A DNA stretch of 43,094 nt from Acidimicrobiaceae bacterium (GCA_003136185.1 PLDN01000077.1:11867-54960), one strand, 5' to 3'; counted from the first letter of the stretch, positions 27,966-36,395 are shown. Notes: a model not told the origin generated them from the sequence alone. Program-made: numbers and translations.

Positions 27966-28913
27966 ATGGCTGGACGGATCTGTGAAGGGCGCGTGGCGAT
28001 CGTCACCGGCGCAGGCAGGGGGATCGGCCGAGCCGAGGCGATCGAGCTGGCCCGCCAGGGTGCGAAGGTGATCGTCAACGACCTCGGCGCTGAAGTCGAT
28101 GGGTCGGGGGGATCGGCCGGGCCTGCCGGCGAGGTCGTGGAGGAGATCCGCGGTCTCGGCGGCGAGGCGGTGGCCAACGGCGAGGACGTGTCGGACTGGG
28201 AGGGCGCCCAGCGTCTCGTCAATACCGCCGTTGAGACCTTCGGGCGGCTCGACGTGCTCGTGAACAACGCCGGGATCCTCAGGGACCGGATGCTCGTCAA
28301 CATGACCGACGTGGAGTGGGACGCCGTCATCAGGGTGCACCTGCGGGGGACGTTCGCGCCGACAAAGTGGGCGGCGACGTACTGGCGCGAGCTCGTCAAG
28401 GCAGGTGAGTCGGTCGACGCCCGGGTCATCAACACGACGTCGTCGTCGGGTATCTACGGGAATCCCGGCCAAGCGAACTACGGCGCTGCCAAGGCCGGGA
28501 TCGCCGCCTTCACTGTCATCACCGCGATGGAGCTTTCGCGCTACGGCATCTCGGTCAACGCGATCGCGCCCGGGGCGTTGACCCGGATGACCGAGGGTCT
28601 TGGTGCGATTCGGGCCGCCCGAGCTGGTGAGTCGGCAGATCTGCCGGCTGCTCGGTCGGCTGCCGAGGTCGCTCGCTCGCCCGAGAACGTTGCACCTCTC
28701 GTGGCCTGGCTGGCGAGCAGCGAGTCGGCGGGGATCACGGGCCGCGTCTTCAACATCGGCGGCGGCCGTTTGTCCGTAGCGGAAGGCTGGGTGGCCGGCC
28801 CGGGCATCGAGCGGGAGGGGTTGTTCGAGACCGAGGAGCTCGGTGCGATCGTGCCGGGTCTCGTCGCCTCGGCAGCCGCCAACGCTGACATGCGAGGCCG
28901 GCGGCCGAGCTGA
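27966..28913 (+). CDS. SDR-family dehydrogenase (MFE-2 hydroxyacyl-CoA dehydrogenase-like)
   Basis: 315-residue classical short-chain dehydrogenase/reductase: TGAGRGIG (14-21), NNAG (100-103), the active-site Ser region near 159-161 (TTSSSG), Tyr172 and Lys176 in NYGAAKAG. The insertion after NDLG and overall pattern resemble the dehydrogenase domain of multifunctional enzyme type 2, which oxidises 3-hydroxyacyl-CoA or side-chain hydroxyl groups. The C-terminal ~45 residues extend past the core fold. A strong AAGGAGGGA precedes ATG 27966. The 50-nt gap holds a 6-bp hairpin (GCGCCC/GGGCGC), so it may be an end-member of the operon with its own level of expression. Confidence 0.88.
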   Translation: MAGRICEGRVAIVTGAGRGIGRAEAIELARQGAKVIVNDLGAEVDGSGGSAGPAGEVVEEIRGLGGEAVANGEDVSDWEGAQRLVNTAVETFGRLDVLVNNAGILRDRMLVNMTDVEWDAVIRVHLRGTFAPTKWAATYWRELVKAGESVDARVINTTSSSGIYGNPGQANYGAAKAGIAAFTVITAMELSRYGISVNAIAPGALTRMTEGLGAIRAARAGESADLPAARSAAEVARSPENVAPLVAWLASSESAGITGRVFNIGGGRLSVAEGWVAGPGIEREGLFETEELGAIVPGLVASAAANADMRGRRPS

Positions 28914-28936
28914 CAACTTGCAACAGGACACCCCGT

Positions 28937-28942
28937 AGCCTC
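28937..28942 (+). promoter_or_regulatory. -10 element, leaderless start of the MATE gene
   Basis: TAGCCT ends 8 nt before ATG 28951; no ribosome-binding site. Confidence 0.4.
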
Positions 28943-28950
28943 GTCCGACT

Positions 28951-30267
28951 ATGGCGAGACGGCTCGATTCGCTCGATCGGCGAATCATCGCGCTTGCAGT
29001 CCCTGCGCTCGGCGCGCTCATCGTCGAGCCGCTCTACAACCTGACCGACTCGGCGATCGTCGGTCACCTCGGGAAGGTGCCCCTAGGTGGCCTCGCGATC
29101 GCGAGCGCGGGGTTGAACGTGTTGGCGTGGACGGCTGCGTTTCTCGAGATGGCGACTGTATCGGTCGTTGCCTTCCGCAGGTCCGCCGGCGACGAGGCCG
29201 GAGCCGGTCGGGCAGTCGGTGCGGCGTACCTATTGTCCGGCTTCATCGGCCTTGTCACGACAGGACTGATCGAGCTGATCGCTCCGCTCATGGCCGAAGT
29301 GCTCGGCGGCCATGCCCATGGGGGCGTGGACGTCAACGCCGTCGAGTACCTGCGGATCGCTGCGGTCGGCATGCCGGCGCTCTTCGTCGCGCTCGCGGGC
29401 AACGGCCACCTGACCGGCCTCGCGAACACGAGGCGACCGCTCGTGATCGCGCTCGCCTCCAACGTCGTGAACGTCGTGCTCGAGGTCACCCTCGTCTACG
29501 GGTTCCATCTCGGTATCGCCGGGTCCGCCTGGGGGACGGTGATGGCGCAGGTCGTCGGGGCGGGTCTGTTCATCGCGGCGTCTCGACGCGCGCCGGTGCT
29601 CCCGCGGCGTCCGACATCGTTGGAAGTGGGCGAGCTCGTTCGTGATGCGGTGCCGCTCACGATCCGCACGATCGCGCTCGGCTCGGCGCTTCTCGCGACG
29701 ACGGCGATTGCTGCGCGCCTCGGGACGACGGAGCTGGGTGGTCATCAGATCGCCATGCAGATTTGGGGAATGCTCGCCCTCACCCTCGATTCCCTCGCGG
29801 TGCCCGCGCAGGTCTACGTGAGTGGCGCTCTCGGCGTGAAAGATCTCGATGCCGCCCGTGACATCGGCAAACGGACGCTGCGCATGGGGCTCGGCGTCGG
29901 CGTCGCCGTCGGGGCGCTCACGATGGCACTCTCGGGCGTGCTGCCGAGCGTCTTCTCGCCTAATGCCGCTGTGCAACATCAGGCGATGCTCGCGCTGCTT
30001 GTCTGCGGGCTCCAGCAACCGGTGGCGGCCGGCGCATTCGTGCTGGACGGCCTCATTCTCGGTGCGTCGGAGTACGCCACGATGCGCCGGGCGATGCTGC
30101 TCGCACTGCTCGCTTTCGCGCCACTTGCCGGACTCACCCTCGCCGATCACGGGATAGGGATCCTTGGGGTCTGGTTCGCCATGCTGTGCTGGCTGGGCGC
30201 CCGGACTGTGCTACTCGGGCGCAAGTGGCGCAAGATCGTCGCGAGGCCCGTCGTCGCGCTTCGGTAG
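28951..30267 (+). CDS. MATE-family efflux transporter
   Basis: 438-residue, twelve-helix multidrug and toxic-compound extrusion protein of the DinF-like branch. It begins IIALAVPALGALIVEPLYNLTDSAIVGHLG (the family's first helix and loop with the conserved P-x-L and TD(S/T)A elements), with a pseudo-repeated second half from about residue 225 (VPLTIRTIALGSALL). Likely Na+- or H+-driven export of cationic or organic compounds. It has its own predicted leaderless promoter after the SDR gene, so co-regulation with the catabolic operon is uncertain. Confidence 0.9.
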   Translation: MARRLDSLDRRIIALAVPALGALIVEPLYNLTDSAIVGHLGKVPLGGLAIASAGLNVLAWTAAFLEMATVSVVAFRRSAGDEAGAGRAVGAAYLLSGFIGLVTTGLIELIAPLMAEVLGGHAHGGVDVNAVEYLRIAAVGMPALFVALAGNGHLTGLANTRRPLVIALASNVVNVVLEVTLVYGFHLGIAGSAWGTVMAQVVGAGLFIAASRRAPVLPRRPTSLEVGELVRDAVPLTIRTIALGSALLATTAIAARLGTTELGGHQIAMQIWGMLALTLDSLAVPAQVYVSGALGVKDLDAARDIGKRTLRMGLGVGVAVGALTMALSGVLPSVFSPNAAVQHQAMLALLVCGLQQPVAAGAFVLDGLILGASEYATMRRAMLLALLAFAPLAGLTLADHGIGILGVWFAMLCWLGARTVLLGRKWRKIVARPVVALR

Positions 30268-30270
30268 CGT
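30265..30270 (+). promoter_or_regulatory. -10 element, leaderless start of the methyltransferase gene
   Basis: TAGCGT, whose first three bases are the MATE stop codon, ends 7 nt before ATG 30278. Confidence 0.4.
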
Positions 30271-30277
30271 CAGCGCT

Positions 30278-31162
30278 ATGGCTGACGACGAACACTCTGA
30301 GGACGCGGCGGAAAAGCGATCGGGGCCGTCAAAAGCCGAGCGCTCTCGCTCATTCGGCGCGATAGCCGTGGATTACGATCGCTGGCGGCCGGGCCCGGTG
30401 CCGGAGGTACTCGACTGGCTGCTGCCCCAAGCGCCAAAGTTGGCGGTAGATCTCGGAGCCGGAACGGGTGCGATGACCAAGCTCCTGGTTGAGCGCGTGG
30501 CTACCGTCGTGGCCGTCGAGCCCGACGAGAGGATGCGGGCTGTCCTTGCCGAGCGGGTGCCGGGCGCGCAGGTGGTCGACGGGAGAGGTGAGTCGATCCC
30601 CCTCGACGACGACGCTGCCGACGCGGTCGTGGCGTCCTCGTCTTGGCATTGGATGGACCTCGTCGCCACCGTCCCGGAAGTTGCCCGCGTGCTCAGGCCG
30701 GGCGGCGTGCTCGGCGCGATCTGGGCGGGGCCCGACTGGACGAGCGACTGGTTCCAGCAACTGAAGCCCGCCGCAATGCTGGAGCGGCTGACCTCCGTCG
30801 GGGTGGTGGGTGAAGAGGCCGCCGCAGCCGTCTCGGATGCGGCGGCCGAGGCACGAGGGGAGCGCCCGGCTGATCCCTTGCGCCGCCAAGAGCTGATCCT
30901 TCCCGAAGGGTCGCCCTTCAGCGAGCCGGAGCAGACAGAGATCCGCTGGGTGCTCCCGATGACGCCGGAGGATCTGGTCGGGATGATCGGCACTTACAGC
31001 GGCGTGATCCTTGTTGAGCCGGACCAACGCGATGCTCTCTTGGACCTCGCGAGGGCTTACTTGCGTGACGAGGTCGGGCTCGCCGACGGCGTCGCGACCG
31101 ACGTCCCCTACCGCGCTATCTGCTGGCGAGCCGTAAATCAGCCGTCTAGACGTCCTGGGTGA
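30278..31162 (+). CDS. Class I SAM-dependent methyltransferase
   Basis: 294 residues. Motif I is LAVDLGAGTGAMT (55-67), followed by AVEPDERMR, the acidic residue after beta-2 that binds the ribose of SAM, and RVLRPGGVLGAIWAG (post-motif III). The FGAIAVDYDRWRPGPVP start is typical of the Methyltransf_11 group with small-molecule substrates. ATG 30278 is used because upstream frame extension runs into the MATE gene and a leaderless -10 is in place. Substrate unknown. Confidence 0.85.
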   Translation: MADDEHSEDAAEKRSGPSKAERSRSFGAIAVDYDRWRPGPVPEVLDWLLPQAPKLAVDLGAGTGAMTKLLVERVATVVAVEPDERMRAVLAERVPGAQVVDGRGESIPLDDDAADAVVASSSWHWMDLVATVPEVARVLRPGGVLGAIWAGPDWTSDWFQQLKPAAMLERLTSVGVVGEEAAAAVSDAAAEARGERPADPLRRQELILPEGSPFSEPEQTEIRWVLPMTPEDLVGMIGTYSGVILVEPDQRDALLDLARAYLRDEVGLADGVATDVPYRAICWRAVNQPSRRPG

Positions 31163-31277
31163 CGCTTCGCCGTGCGGCGAACGCCAACATGCCGGCGAGC
31201 CAACACACAATGACGAGGGCGGAGACCCAGGAGGCTTCCTGCACCAAGCCTGTCGCACCGCCGAGGCTTCGACCAGA
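31146..31277 (-). other. Possible remnant of an ABC-2 permease C-terminus
   Basis: Directly after the lepB stop, the minus-strand frame reads LVQEASWVSALVI then VCWLAGMLAFAARRS and ends VTQDV plus TAG at 31146. One membrane helix followed by a basic stretch and a terminal -DV resembles the end of ABC-2-type permeases. It has no normal-length body: a TTG at 31247 would give 33 residues. It overlaps the methyltransferase end. Either a relic or a chance open frame. Confidence 0.25.
31166..31181 (+). terminator. Weak hairpin after the methyltransferase stop
   Basis: TTCGCC (31166-31171) and GGCGAA (31176-31181) over GTGC, 4 nt after the stop; no T tract. Confidence 0.35.
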
Positions 31278-31862
31278 TCAGATCGAATGGAAGTCCGGGC
31301 GGCCGTTCCTCCAGACTACGAGGAACACGCGGCCCACGATGTCCGATCGCGGCACGAGGCCCCAGACCCGGCTGTCGCACGAGACCGACCGGTTGTCGCC
31401 CATCATGAAGTACTCCCCGGCGGGGATCGTCTGTTTGGGAATCGGCGCGCCGAGGCCCGTGCCCTTCGGCAGGTACGGCTCAGGGAGTGGCTGCCCGTCG
31501 ATGTAGACGGTGTTCACGTTGGCGCCTGTACCAGACCAGATCGTGTCGCCAGGGAGGCCGACCACGCGCTTCACCAGGTCGCTCTCCTCGGTACCGCCGC
31601 AATCCTGTGGTTGATAGCCCGGTGGTGTCTTGAAGACGACGATGGCGCCTTCGGTCACCGAGTACCCGATCTTCTGAACAAGGATGCGGTCGCCAGGCAG
31701 CAAAGTGGGGATCATCGAGCCGCTCGGCACGTAGAAGGTTTGGACTACGAAGACGCGGAGACCGATCGCAACGAGCATCGAGACGACGATGATGGCGATC
31801 CACGGAAGGATGCGGTGCGGCTGGCGCGCGGGCGCGGCGATGATCGAGTCGTCGTCTTGCAT
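31278..31862 (-). CDS. lepB: Signal peptidase I
   Basis: 194 residues: one N-terminal membrane helix (about 18-40) then the periplasmic/extracytoplasmic catalytic domain. Box B has the nucleophile Ser49 in VPSGSMIPTL, and box D has the general base Lys98 in LVKRVVGLPGD; box E is MMGDNRSVSCDSR. It removes signal peptides from exported proteins. Start ATG 31862 is 9 nt after TACTGT without a ribosome site. It is shorter than the E. coli enzyme and of typical Gram-positive size. Divergent from the methyltransferase at 31973. Confidence 0.94.
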   Translation of the reverse strand: MQDDDSIIAAPARQPHRILPWIAIIVVSMLVAIGLRVFVVQTFYVPSGSMIPTLLPGDRILVQKIGYSVTEGAIVVFKTPPGYQPQDCGGTEESDLVKRVVGLPGDTIWSGTGANVNTVYIDGQPLPEPYLPKGTGLGAPIPKQTIPAGEYFMMGDNRSVSCDSRVWGLVPRSDIVGRVFLVVWRNGRPDFHSI

Positions 31863-31871
31863 GAGCGCCAG

Positions 31872-31877
31872 ACAGTA
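31872..31877 (-). promoter_or_regulatory. -10 element of lepB (leaderless)
   Basis: TACTGT on the minus strand ends 9 nt before ATG 31862. Confidence 0.4.
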
Positions 31878-31959
31878 TCTGGCCTAGGCGGTCTCCGTCC
31901 GGCGGGTCCGAGCACGTAGGTGCCCGCCGGACAGCCGAACACGGTCGAAGGCGATCGTT

Positions 31960-31965
31960 TATCGT
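31960..31965 (+). promoter_or_regulatory. -10 element, leaderless start of the methyltransferase at 31973
   Basis: TATCGT ends 7 nt before ATG 31973, supporting that codon over GTG 31964, which overlaps the element. Confidence 0.4.
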
Positions 31966-31972
31966 GACCGCG

Positions 31973-33019
31973 ATGGTGACGGGCCGTTCCTATAAGGAAA
32001 CCATGGAGCAGGCATTGGCGCGAGGCGCCCGGCGGGGGTTGAGCGCTCTCGAGCGCTCGCTCTCCAAGGTGCTGGAGCCGCTGACGCCCGGACGCGAGAC
32101 CCCCGAACCCAGTCGTGCGCACGGTGTCGAGGTCCCTGCTTTCGACTCGACGCGTCCCATCTATCTGCATGGGTACGGCGACGAGCGGCCGCGCGTCCCC
32201 TGGCCCGCTTTCCCGCCGACGGGCTACCTCGGTCAGCTCCATCCCGAATTCCAGCTCAGACTCGCCGCAGAGCGCGCGTTCGTCGACCTCGAAGACTGCG
32301 ACTTCTACCACTCGGCGCAGCTTCCCTCGGGCGAGGTGATCGACGGAGCGTGGGATCTGAGGGGCGGTGAGGAGGCTTACTTAGGCGGCGTCGGCATCGA
32401 AGGGCGACGGGTGCTCGAGCTCGGTCCAGCCTCGGGCTACCTGACGTTTCATATGGAGTCGCGAGGCGCAGATGTCGTCGGCTTTGACGTCGGGTGGGAT
32501 CGGTCGATCGATTTGTTGCCCCGGCCGGGTTTTGAGCTCGGTTGGGCGCGTATGGACGCGATGCGCTTCATCGGCGCCGTGCAGAACTCATGGTGGTACC
32601 TGCATCGCGAGTTCGAGTCGAGTGCCCGAGTCGCTTACGGCAACATTTACGAGCTGCCCGTTGACCTCGGCGAGTTCGACGTAGCGCTCTTCGGCGCGAT
32701 CCTGCTTCACCTGAAGGACCCCTTCACGGCCTTGTCGCAAGCGGCGGCACACGTGACCGATCAGATTATTGTCACCGACCTCCTACAGGACCCCGAGCTC
32801 GATCAGTCGGAGAATCTCATGCGGTTTGCGCCGCAAGCGGTCGAGTACGCCACCAACTGGTGGTCAATGACCCCTGGTGCGGTCGTCCACATGCTCGAAC
32901 GCCTCGGCTTCGGCGCCACCGAGGTTAGCTTCCATGCCCAGCGGCACCGTCTCGCCCACGACCTGTCGAAGCCGGCGACCGAGATGTCGATGTTCACAGT
33001 GGTGGCGTCACGCGGCTGA
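31973..33019 (+). CDS. SAM-dependent methyltransferase-like protein (DUF1698-like)
   Basis: 348 residues. SAM motif I reads RRVLELGPASGYLT (145-158), followed by VVGFDVG; a later ALFGAILLHLKDPFTAL corresponds to the beta-4/post-II region seen in tRNA-wobble-uridine and other DUF1698-like methyltransferases. The N-terminal ~90 residues are not recognised. It is monocistronic, followed by the 16-bp palindrome and a convergent tRNA gene. Substrate unknown; an RNA or small-molecule target is equally possible. Confidence 0.78.
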   Translation: MVTGRSYKETMEQALARGARRGLSALERSLSKVLEPLTPGRETPEPSRAHGVEVPAFDSTRPIYLHGYGDERPRVPWPAFPPTGYLGQLHPEFQLRLAAERAFVDLEDCDFYHSAQLPSGEVIDGAWDLRGGEEAYLGGVGIEGRRVLELGPASGYLTFHMESRGADVVGFDVGWDRSIDLLPRPGFELGWARMDAMRFIGAVQNSWWYLHREFESSARVAYGNIYELPVDLGEFDVALFGAILLHLKDPFTALSQAAAHVTDQIIVTDLLQDPELDQSENLMRFAPQAVEYATNWWSMTPGAVVHMLERLGFGATEVSFHAQRHRLAHDLSKPATEMSMFTVVASRG

Positions 33020-33077
33020 TTTGCGACCTCCGGTAGTCCGAGTCGCGTGCCCAGGTCGATGGCTTACAGCTATCCAC

Positions 33078-33093
33078 GATGTCGCGCGACATC
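33078..33093. terminator. 16-bp perfect palindrome between a gene and a convergent tRNA
   Basis: GATGTCGCGCGACATC. As RNA it gives a 6-bp stem with a GCGC loop. It sits 13 nt beyond the tRNA 3' end (minus strand), so it may terminate the tRNA transcript. Confidence 0.4.
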
Positions 33094-33105
33094 ATACGAA
33101 ATGAG

Positions 33106-33189
<84 letters not shown>

Positions 33190-33290
33190 GTGGCGCTCAG
33201 ACGATACTCCGCCGCAGACGCCTAAGCGTCCGTGCCAGGTCACCGCTGGTCAGGCGGCTCCGCTGCCATCGGCCGCGGACAACCTGCCAG

Positions 33291-33296
33291 TAGTCT
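33291..33296 (+). promoter_or_regulatory. -10 element of the fhaA operon
   Basis: TAGTCT ends 10 nt before ATG 33307; ATG 33298 is too close to be used, so the later ATG is preferred. Confidence 0.4.
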
Positions 33297-33306
33297 CATG
33301 CCCAGC

Positions 33307-33960
33307 ATGGGACTCGGGCAGTTCGAGCGCCGATTGGAGCGCATGGTCGAAGGCGCCTTCGCCAAGGCGTTCAGGGGCCAGTTACAACCTGTTGAGCTTG
33401 GTCGTCGCCTCACGAGGGAAATGGATCTCCACCGAAACGTGGGAGTCCGCGGAGTCAACGCGCCCAACCACTTCGATATCTTCTTGGCGACACCGGACTA
33501 CGAGCGCTTCGAGACCTTCGGCGATGTGCTCAATCGCGAGCTCGTGGAAGCGGTGCGGGAGCATGCGAGTGGTGAGCACTACTTGTTTCTCGGGCCGATC
33601 GAGATCGTCATCCGTGAGGACCCGGAGATGGGCGCGAGCACATTCGCGATCGAGTCCGAGATTTCCGAGGGCGTTGGTGGCCCGTCCGACTGGCTCGTCC
33701 TCCCGGACGGACGCCGTATCGGGATCGCGGACGAGGTCGTCACTATCGGAAGGCTGCCGGAATGTGCGATCGTACTGGATGACCCCAACGTTTCCCGGAG
33801 GCACGCTCAGCTCCGCCGGGAGGGGGACTCTGTACTGCTCGTTGACCTCGGGTCCACTAACGGGACGAAAGTCAACGGCGTGGTCGTTCGAGAGCGACGC
33901 TTGACCCCGGGCGACACGGTCACGGTCGGCACGACGACGATGAGGTTCGAGCCCGCCTGA
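33307..33960 (+). CDS. fhaA: FhaA: DUF3662 and FHA domain protein
   Basis: 217 residues: N-terminal DUF3662 domain (about 1-115; FERRLERMVEGAFAKAF, QPVELGRRL) and C-terminal FHA domain (about 135-215) with the phosphothreonine-binding residues GR (148-149), SRRH (163-166) and STNG (183-186). FHA domains read the phosphothreonines made by the PASTA kinase encoded downstream. In mycobacteria FhaA links that signalling to peptidoglycan synthesis. The central linker is shorter than in Mycobacterium. It is the first gene of the cell-wall signalling cluster, 15 nt before fhaB. Confidence 0.93.
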   Translation: MGLGQFERRLERMVEGAFAKAFRGQLQPVELGRRLTREMDLHRNVGVRGVNAPNHFDIFLATPDYERFETFGDVLNRELVEAVREHASGEHYLFLGPIEIVIREDPEMGASTFAIESEISEGVGGPSDWLVLPDGRRIGIADEVVTIGRLPECAIVLDDPNVSRRHAQLRREGDSVLLVDLGSTNGTKVNGVVVRERRLTPGDTVTVGTTTMRFEPA

Positions 33961-33975
33961 TCGGGCTATCGCGAT

Positions 33976-34431
33976 ATGCCACACGCGCTCTTGCACTTAC
34001 TTCGATACTTCCTTCTCGGTCTCGTTTGGCTGTTCTTCATCTACGCGATCCGAATGGTCTACGTGGAGATGCGGCGTTCGAAGGTAGAGCGCGCGCAGGC
34101 GCCCACCGCTGGACCACCTGGGAGCGACCGCGTGGTCTCCCTGAAGCTCAAAGTGGTCGATCCACCTCAGCGCCGGGGCCGCGTCTTCGAGCTCGGCGAG
34201 GAAGTGACTCTCGGGCGCTCACCAGGTTGTGCCGTACCCCTCGAGGATGACACCTTCACCTCCTCGGTCCATGCGCGTGTCTTTCACCGGAGCGGTGAGT
34301 TCTGGTTGGAGGACCTCGGGTCGACCAACGGCACCTTCCTGAACGACGAGCGATTGAACGACGGACCTGTGCGGCTTCAGCGTGGTGACCGCATGAAGGT
34401 AGGGAGCACGACGCTCGAGGTATCTCGATGA
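33976..34431 (+). CDS. fhaB: FhaB: membrane-anchored FHA protein
   Basis: 151 residues: one membrane helix near the N-terminus (about 7-27, LLRYFLLGLVWLFFIYAIR) and a cytoplasmic FHA domain (about 75-150) with LGRSPGC, SSVHARVF and GSTNGTFLND. In actinobacteria this protein (FhaB/FipA) is a kinase substrate and division-linked adaptor. The stop overlaps the phosphatase start as ATGA (34428-34431), implying coupled translation. Confidence 0.93.
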   Translation: MPHALLHLLRYFLLGLVWLFFIYAIRMVYVEMRRSKVERAQAPTAGPPGSDRVVSLKLKVVDPPQRRGRVFELGEEVTLGRSPGCAVPLEDDTFTSSVHARVFHRSGEFWLEDLGSTNGTFLNDERLNDGPVRLQRGDRMKVGSTTLEVSR

Positions 34432-36365
34432 CTGCGATCAGGGCGGCAGCCGAGACCCACACAGGCTACGTGCGGTCGAACAACGAGGACTTGGCGGTGA
34501 TTAGCAGCGATCTCGCCGCGATAGCCGACGGCATGGGTGGCCACCTAGGTGGCGAGGTGGCGGCTCGTACCGCAATCGAGGAGCTCGTCGAGGCATTTCA
34601 GCGGGATCGGACCGCTTCTGGACTTGTAGCCGCAGTACGGCGGGCGAACCGGGCGATCTGGCGTAAGAGCAGGGTCGACCGGAAACTGCACGGCATGGGC
34701 ACGACGCTGACGGCAGCCGCACTGGTCCGGGGCGAGGGCGACGCAGAAGGGGCGACCACCCATCTCGCGCTCGTCAACGTCGGCGACTCACGCGCTTACC
34801 GACTGGACCGGGGAAGGGGCGACACGCCGATTCTCACCCGGTTGACAGTGGACCACTCCCTCGTTGAGGAGATGGTCCGCCAAGGAGAGCTCACTCCCGA
34901 CGAAGCAGCTGTCCACCCGCACAGGCACGTGTTGACGAGAGCGCTAGGGATTGATCCTGAAGTCGACACGGACGTGTGGGATCTCCAGGCGCTGCCTGGC
35001 ACGAGATTGCTGCTCTGCAGCGACGGCATGACCGACGATGTGCCTGAGGACGAGATCGCCCGCGTGCTCGCTGCCTCGGACGACCCCCATGACGCCGCCC
35101 GTGAGCTCGTCAACCGAGCCCTTGGTCACGGCGGTTTGGACAACGTCACCGTCGTCGTCATCGACGTCCTCGAAGAGCTAGCGCCCGGCGAGGAACAAGG
35201 CCTCGAGATGGTGCCACCGAGGCCGCCGATGCCTGATATGGCCGGCGGCGATTACGGCGCCGACGTGACCCAAGCCCTGCCGGTGACCAGGTCGCGGAGG
35301 CGGCGCGGAGGCGGGGGCGCGTCGGCTGCCGCCGCCGGGGCTGCCGCCGCCGCCGGGGCTGCCTCAGGAGCTGCGGCAGGAGTTGGAGCCGCAGGGGCCG
35401 GCGCAGGCGCGGGCACCTCAAAAGGCGCAGACGCTGTTGAGGTCAGGGAATTAGCGGATCCGCCGACGAGCGAGGTGCCCGCGCCGGCGGATCCGCCGAC
35501 GAGCGAGGTGCCCGCATCCGGCGCGCCGCCTCGAAGCGAGCTTTACGACGGTCGCACCGACGATTCCGATCCCACGATGCTGGCGCCGGAAACCCCGATC
35601 GAACCCATGCTGGAAAGCGGGTCGGTCGAGGGAGAGACGGAGGACGTTGCGGAATCGGCGACCGTTGGTGGTCGCCGTCTCGGAAGAAGTATGACCGTTC
35701 GGGCGGAAGTCGGCGGGTCTATAGACGGCGCGTTCAGATCCGGTTCGGCCGACGCTGTGACCGCATCCCACGCAAGGTCCACGATCCTCGTCCCTACCAA
35801 GGCCTTGTCGAAGCAGTACAGGGATCGGATCGTGACGTTCCGAGTGTTTCTCTTCCTGATCCTCCTCGCCGCGTTGGGCGCTGGCGTAATCGGCGTTGTG
35901 ACGGTGTTCCAGCGTTCTTCGTTCTACGTCGGATTGCACGGCGACGATGTGAGCATCTACCAAGGTCGGCCCGGTGGCCTGCTCTGGTTCAAGCCGCAAT
36001 TGCTACAGACCAGCACCGTCACGACCAAGAACCTCCTACCGAACGCAGTCACCGAGGTGAAGCGCGGGGTCTCGGTGTCGTCATACTCAGCGGCCAAGCA
36101 AGAGGTGAGCGACTTGCTCACATTAGCGAACGAGCTCGGCATGGGCCCCAGCGGCTCGACCACCACGACCACCGTTGCGCTCAGTTCGCTCGCTGGTCCA
36201 TCCACCACTCAACCTGCGTTCGTGACGTCCTCGAGCGCCCCTCCACCTACTACGCCGACGACGCGTCCCCCGACGACAACCTCAACGGCTGCGACGACGT
36301 CGACTGTCGCCGCGACCACGACAACGGGCGTGACACCTACTACGTCGAAGAAACCGAAGAAGTAG
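34428..36365 (+). CDS. pstP: PstP: membrane PP2C-type serine/threonine phosphatase
   Basis: 645 residues, longer than the usual ~500. The PP2C domain (1-243) has metal-site motifs NNEDL (18-22), DGMGGH (34-39), GDSRAYR, CSDGMTDD and GGLDNVTVVV. A ~220-residue cytoplasmic linker follows, with an Ala/Gly-rich low-complexity stretch and a tandem 11-residue repeat (ADPPTSEVPA). Then one membrane helix (about 468-494, FRVFLFLILLAALGAG) and an extracellular domain ending in a Thr/Pro-rich tail (TTTSTAATTSTVAATTTT-like) and KKPKK. It reverses Ser/Thr phosphorylation by the clustered PASTA kinase. The long linker is the unusual part. Confidence 0.93.
   Translation: MTAIRAAAETHTGYVRSNNEDLAVISSDLAAIADGMGGHLGGEVAARTAIEELVEAFQRDRTASGLVAAVRRANRAIWRKSRVDRKLHGMGTTLTAAALVRGEGDAEGATTHLALVNVGDSRAYRLDRGRGDTPILTRLTVDHSLVEEMVRQGELTPDEAAVHPHRHVLTRALGIDPEVDTDVWDLQALPGTRLLLCSDGMTDDVPEDEIARVLAASDDPHDAARELVNRALGHGGLDNVTVVVIDVLEELAPGEEQGLEMVPPRPPMPDMAGGDYGADVTQALPVTRSRRRRGGGGASAAAAGAAAAAGAASGAAAGVGAAGAGAGAGTSKGADAVEVRELADPPTSEVPAPADPPTSEVPASGAPPRSELYDGRTDDSDPTMLAPETPIEPMLESGSVEGETEDVAESATVGGRRLGRSMTVRAEVGGSIDGAFRSGSADAVTASHARSTILVPTKALSKQYRDRIVTFRVFLFLILLAALGAGVIGVVTVFQRSSFYVGLHGDDVSIYQGRPGGLLWFKPQLLQTSTVTTKNLLPNAVTEVKRGVSVSSYSAAKQEVSDLLTLANELGMGPSGSTTTTTVALSSLAGPSTTQPAFVTSSSAPPPTTPTTRPPTTTSTAATTSTVAATTTTGVTPTTSKKPKK
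35454..35515 (+). repeat. In-frame tandem repeat within pstP
   Basis: A 29-nt sequence is repeated exactly (35454-35482 and 35487-35515), with a period of 33 nt, encoding two 11-residue units ADPPTSEVPAP and ADPPTSEVPAS. Copy number is probably variable between strains. Confidence 0.8.
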
Positions 36366-36395
36366 CCAATCCATGAGAGTCGAGGTGGTCGGTTC

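Noticed and set aside
34428-36365. Fusion of two genes in pstP
   Set aside because: The order PP2C, linker, one membrane helix, short extracellular tail is the normal PstP layout; only the linker is longer.
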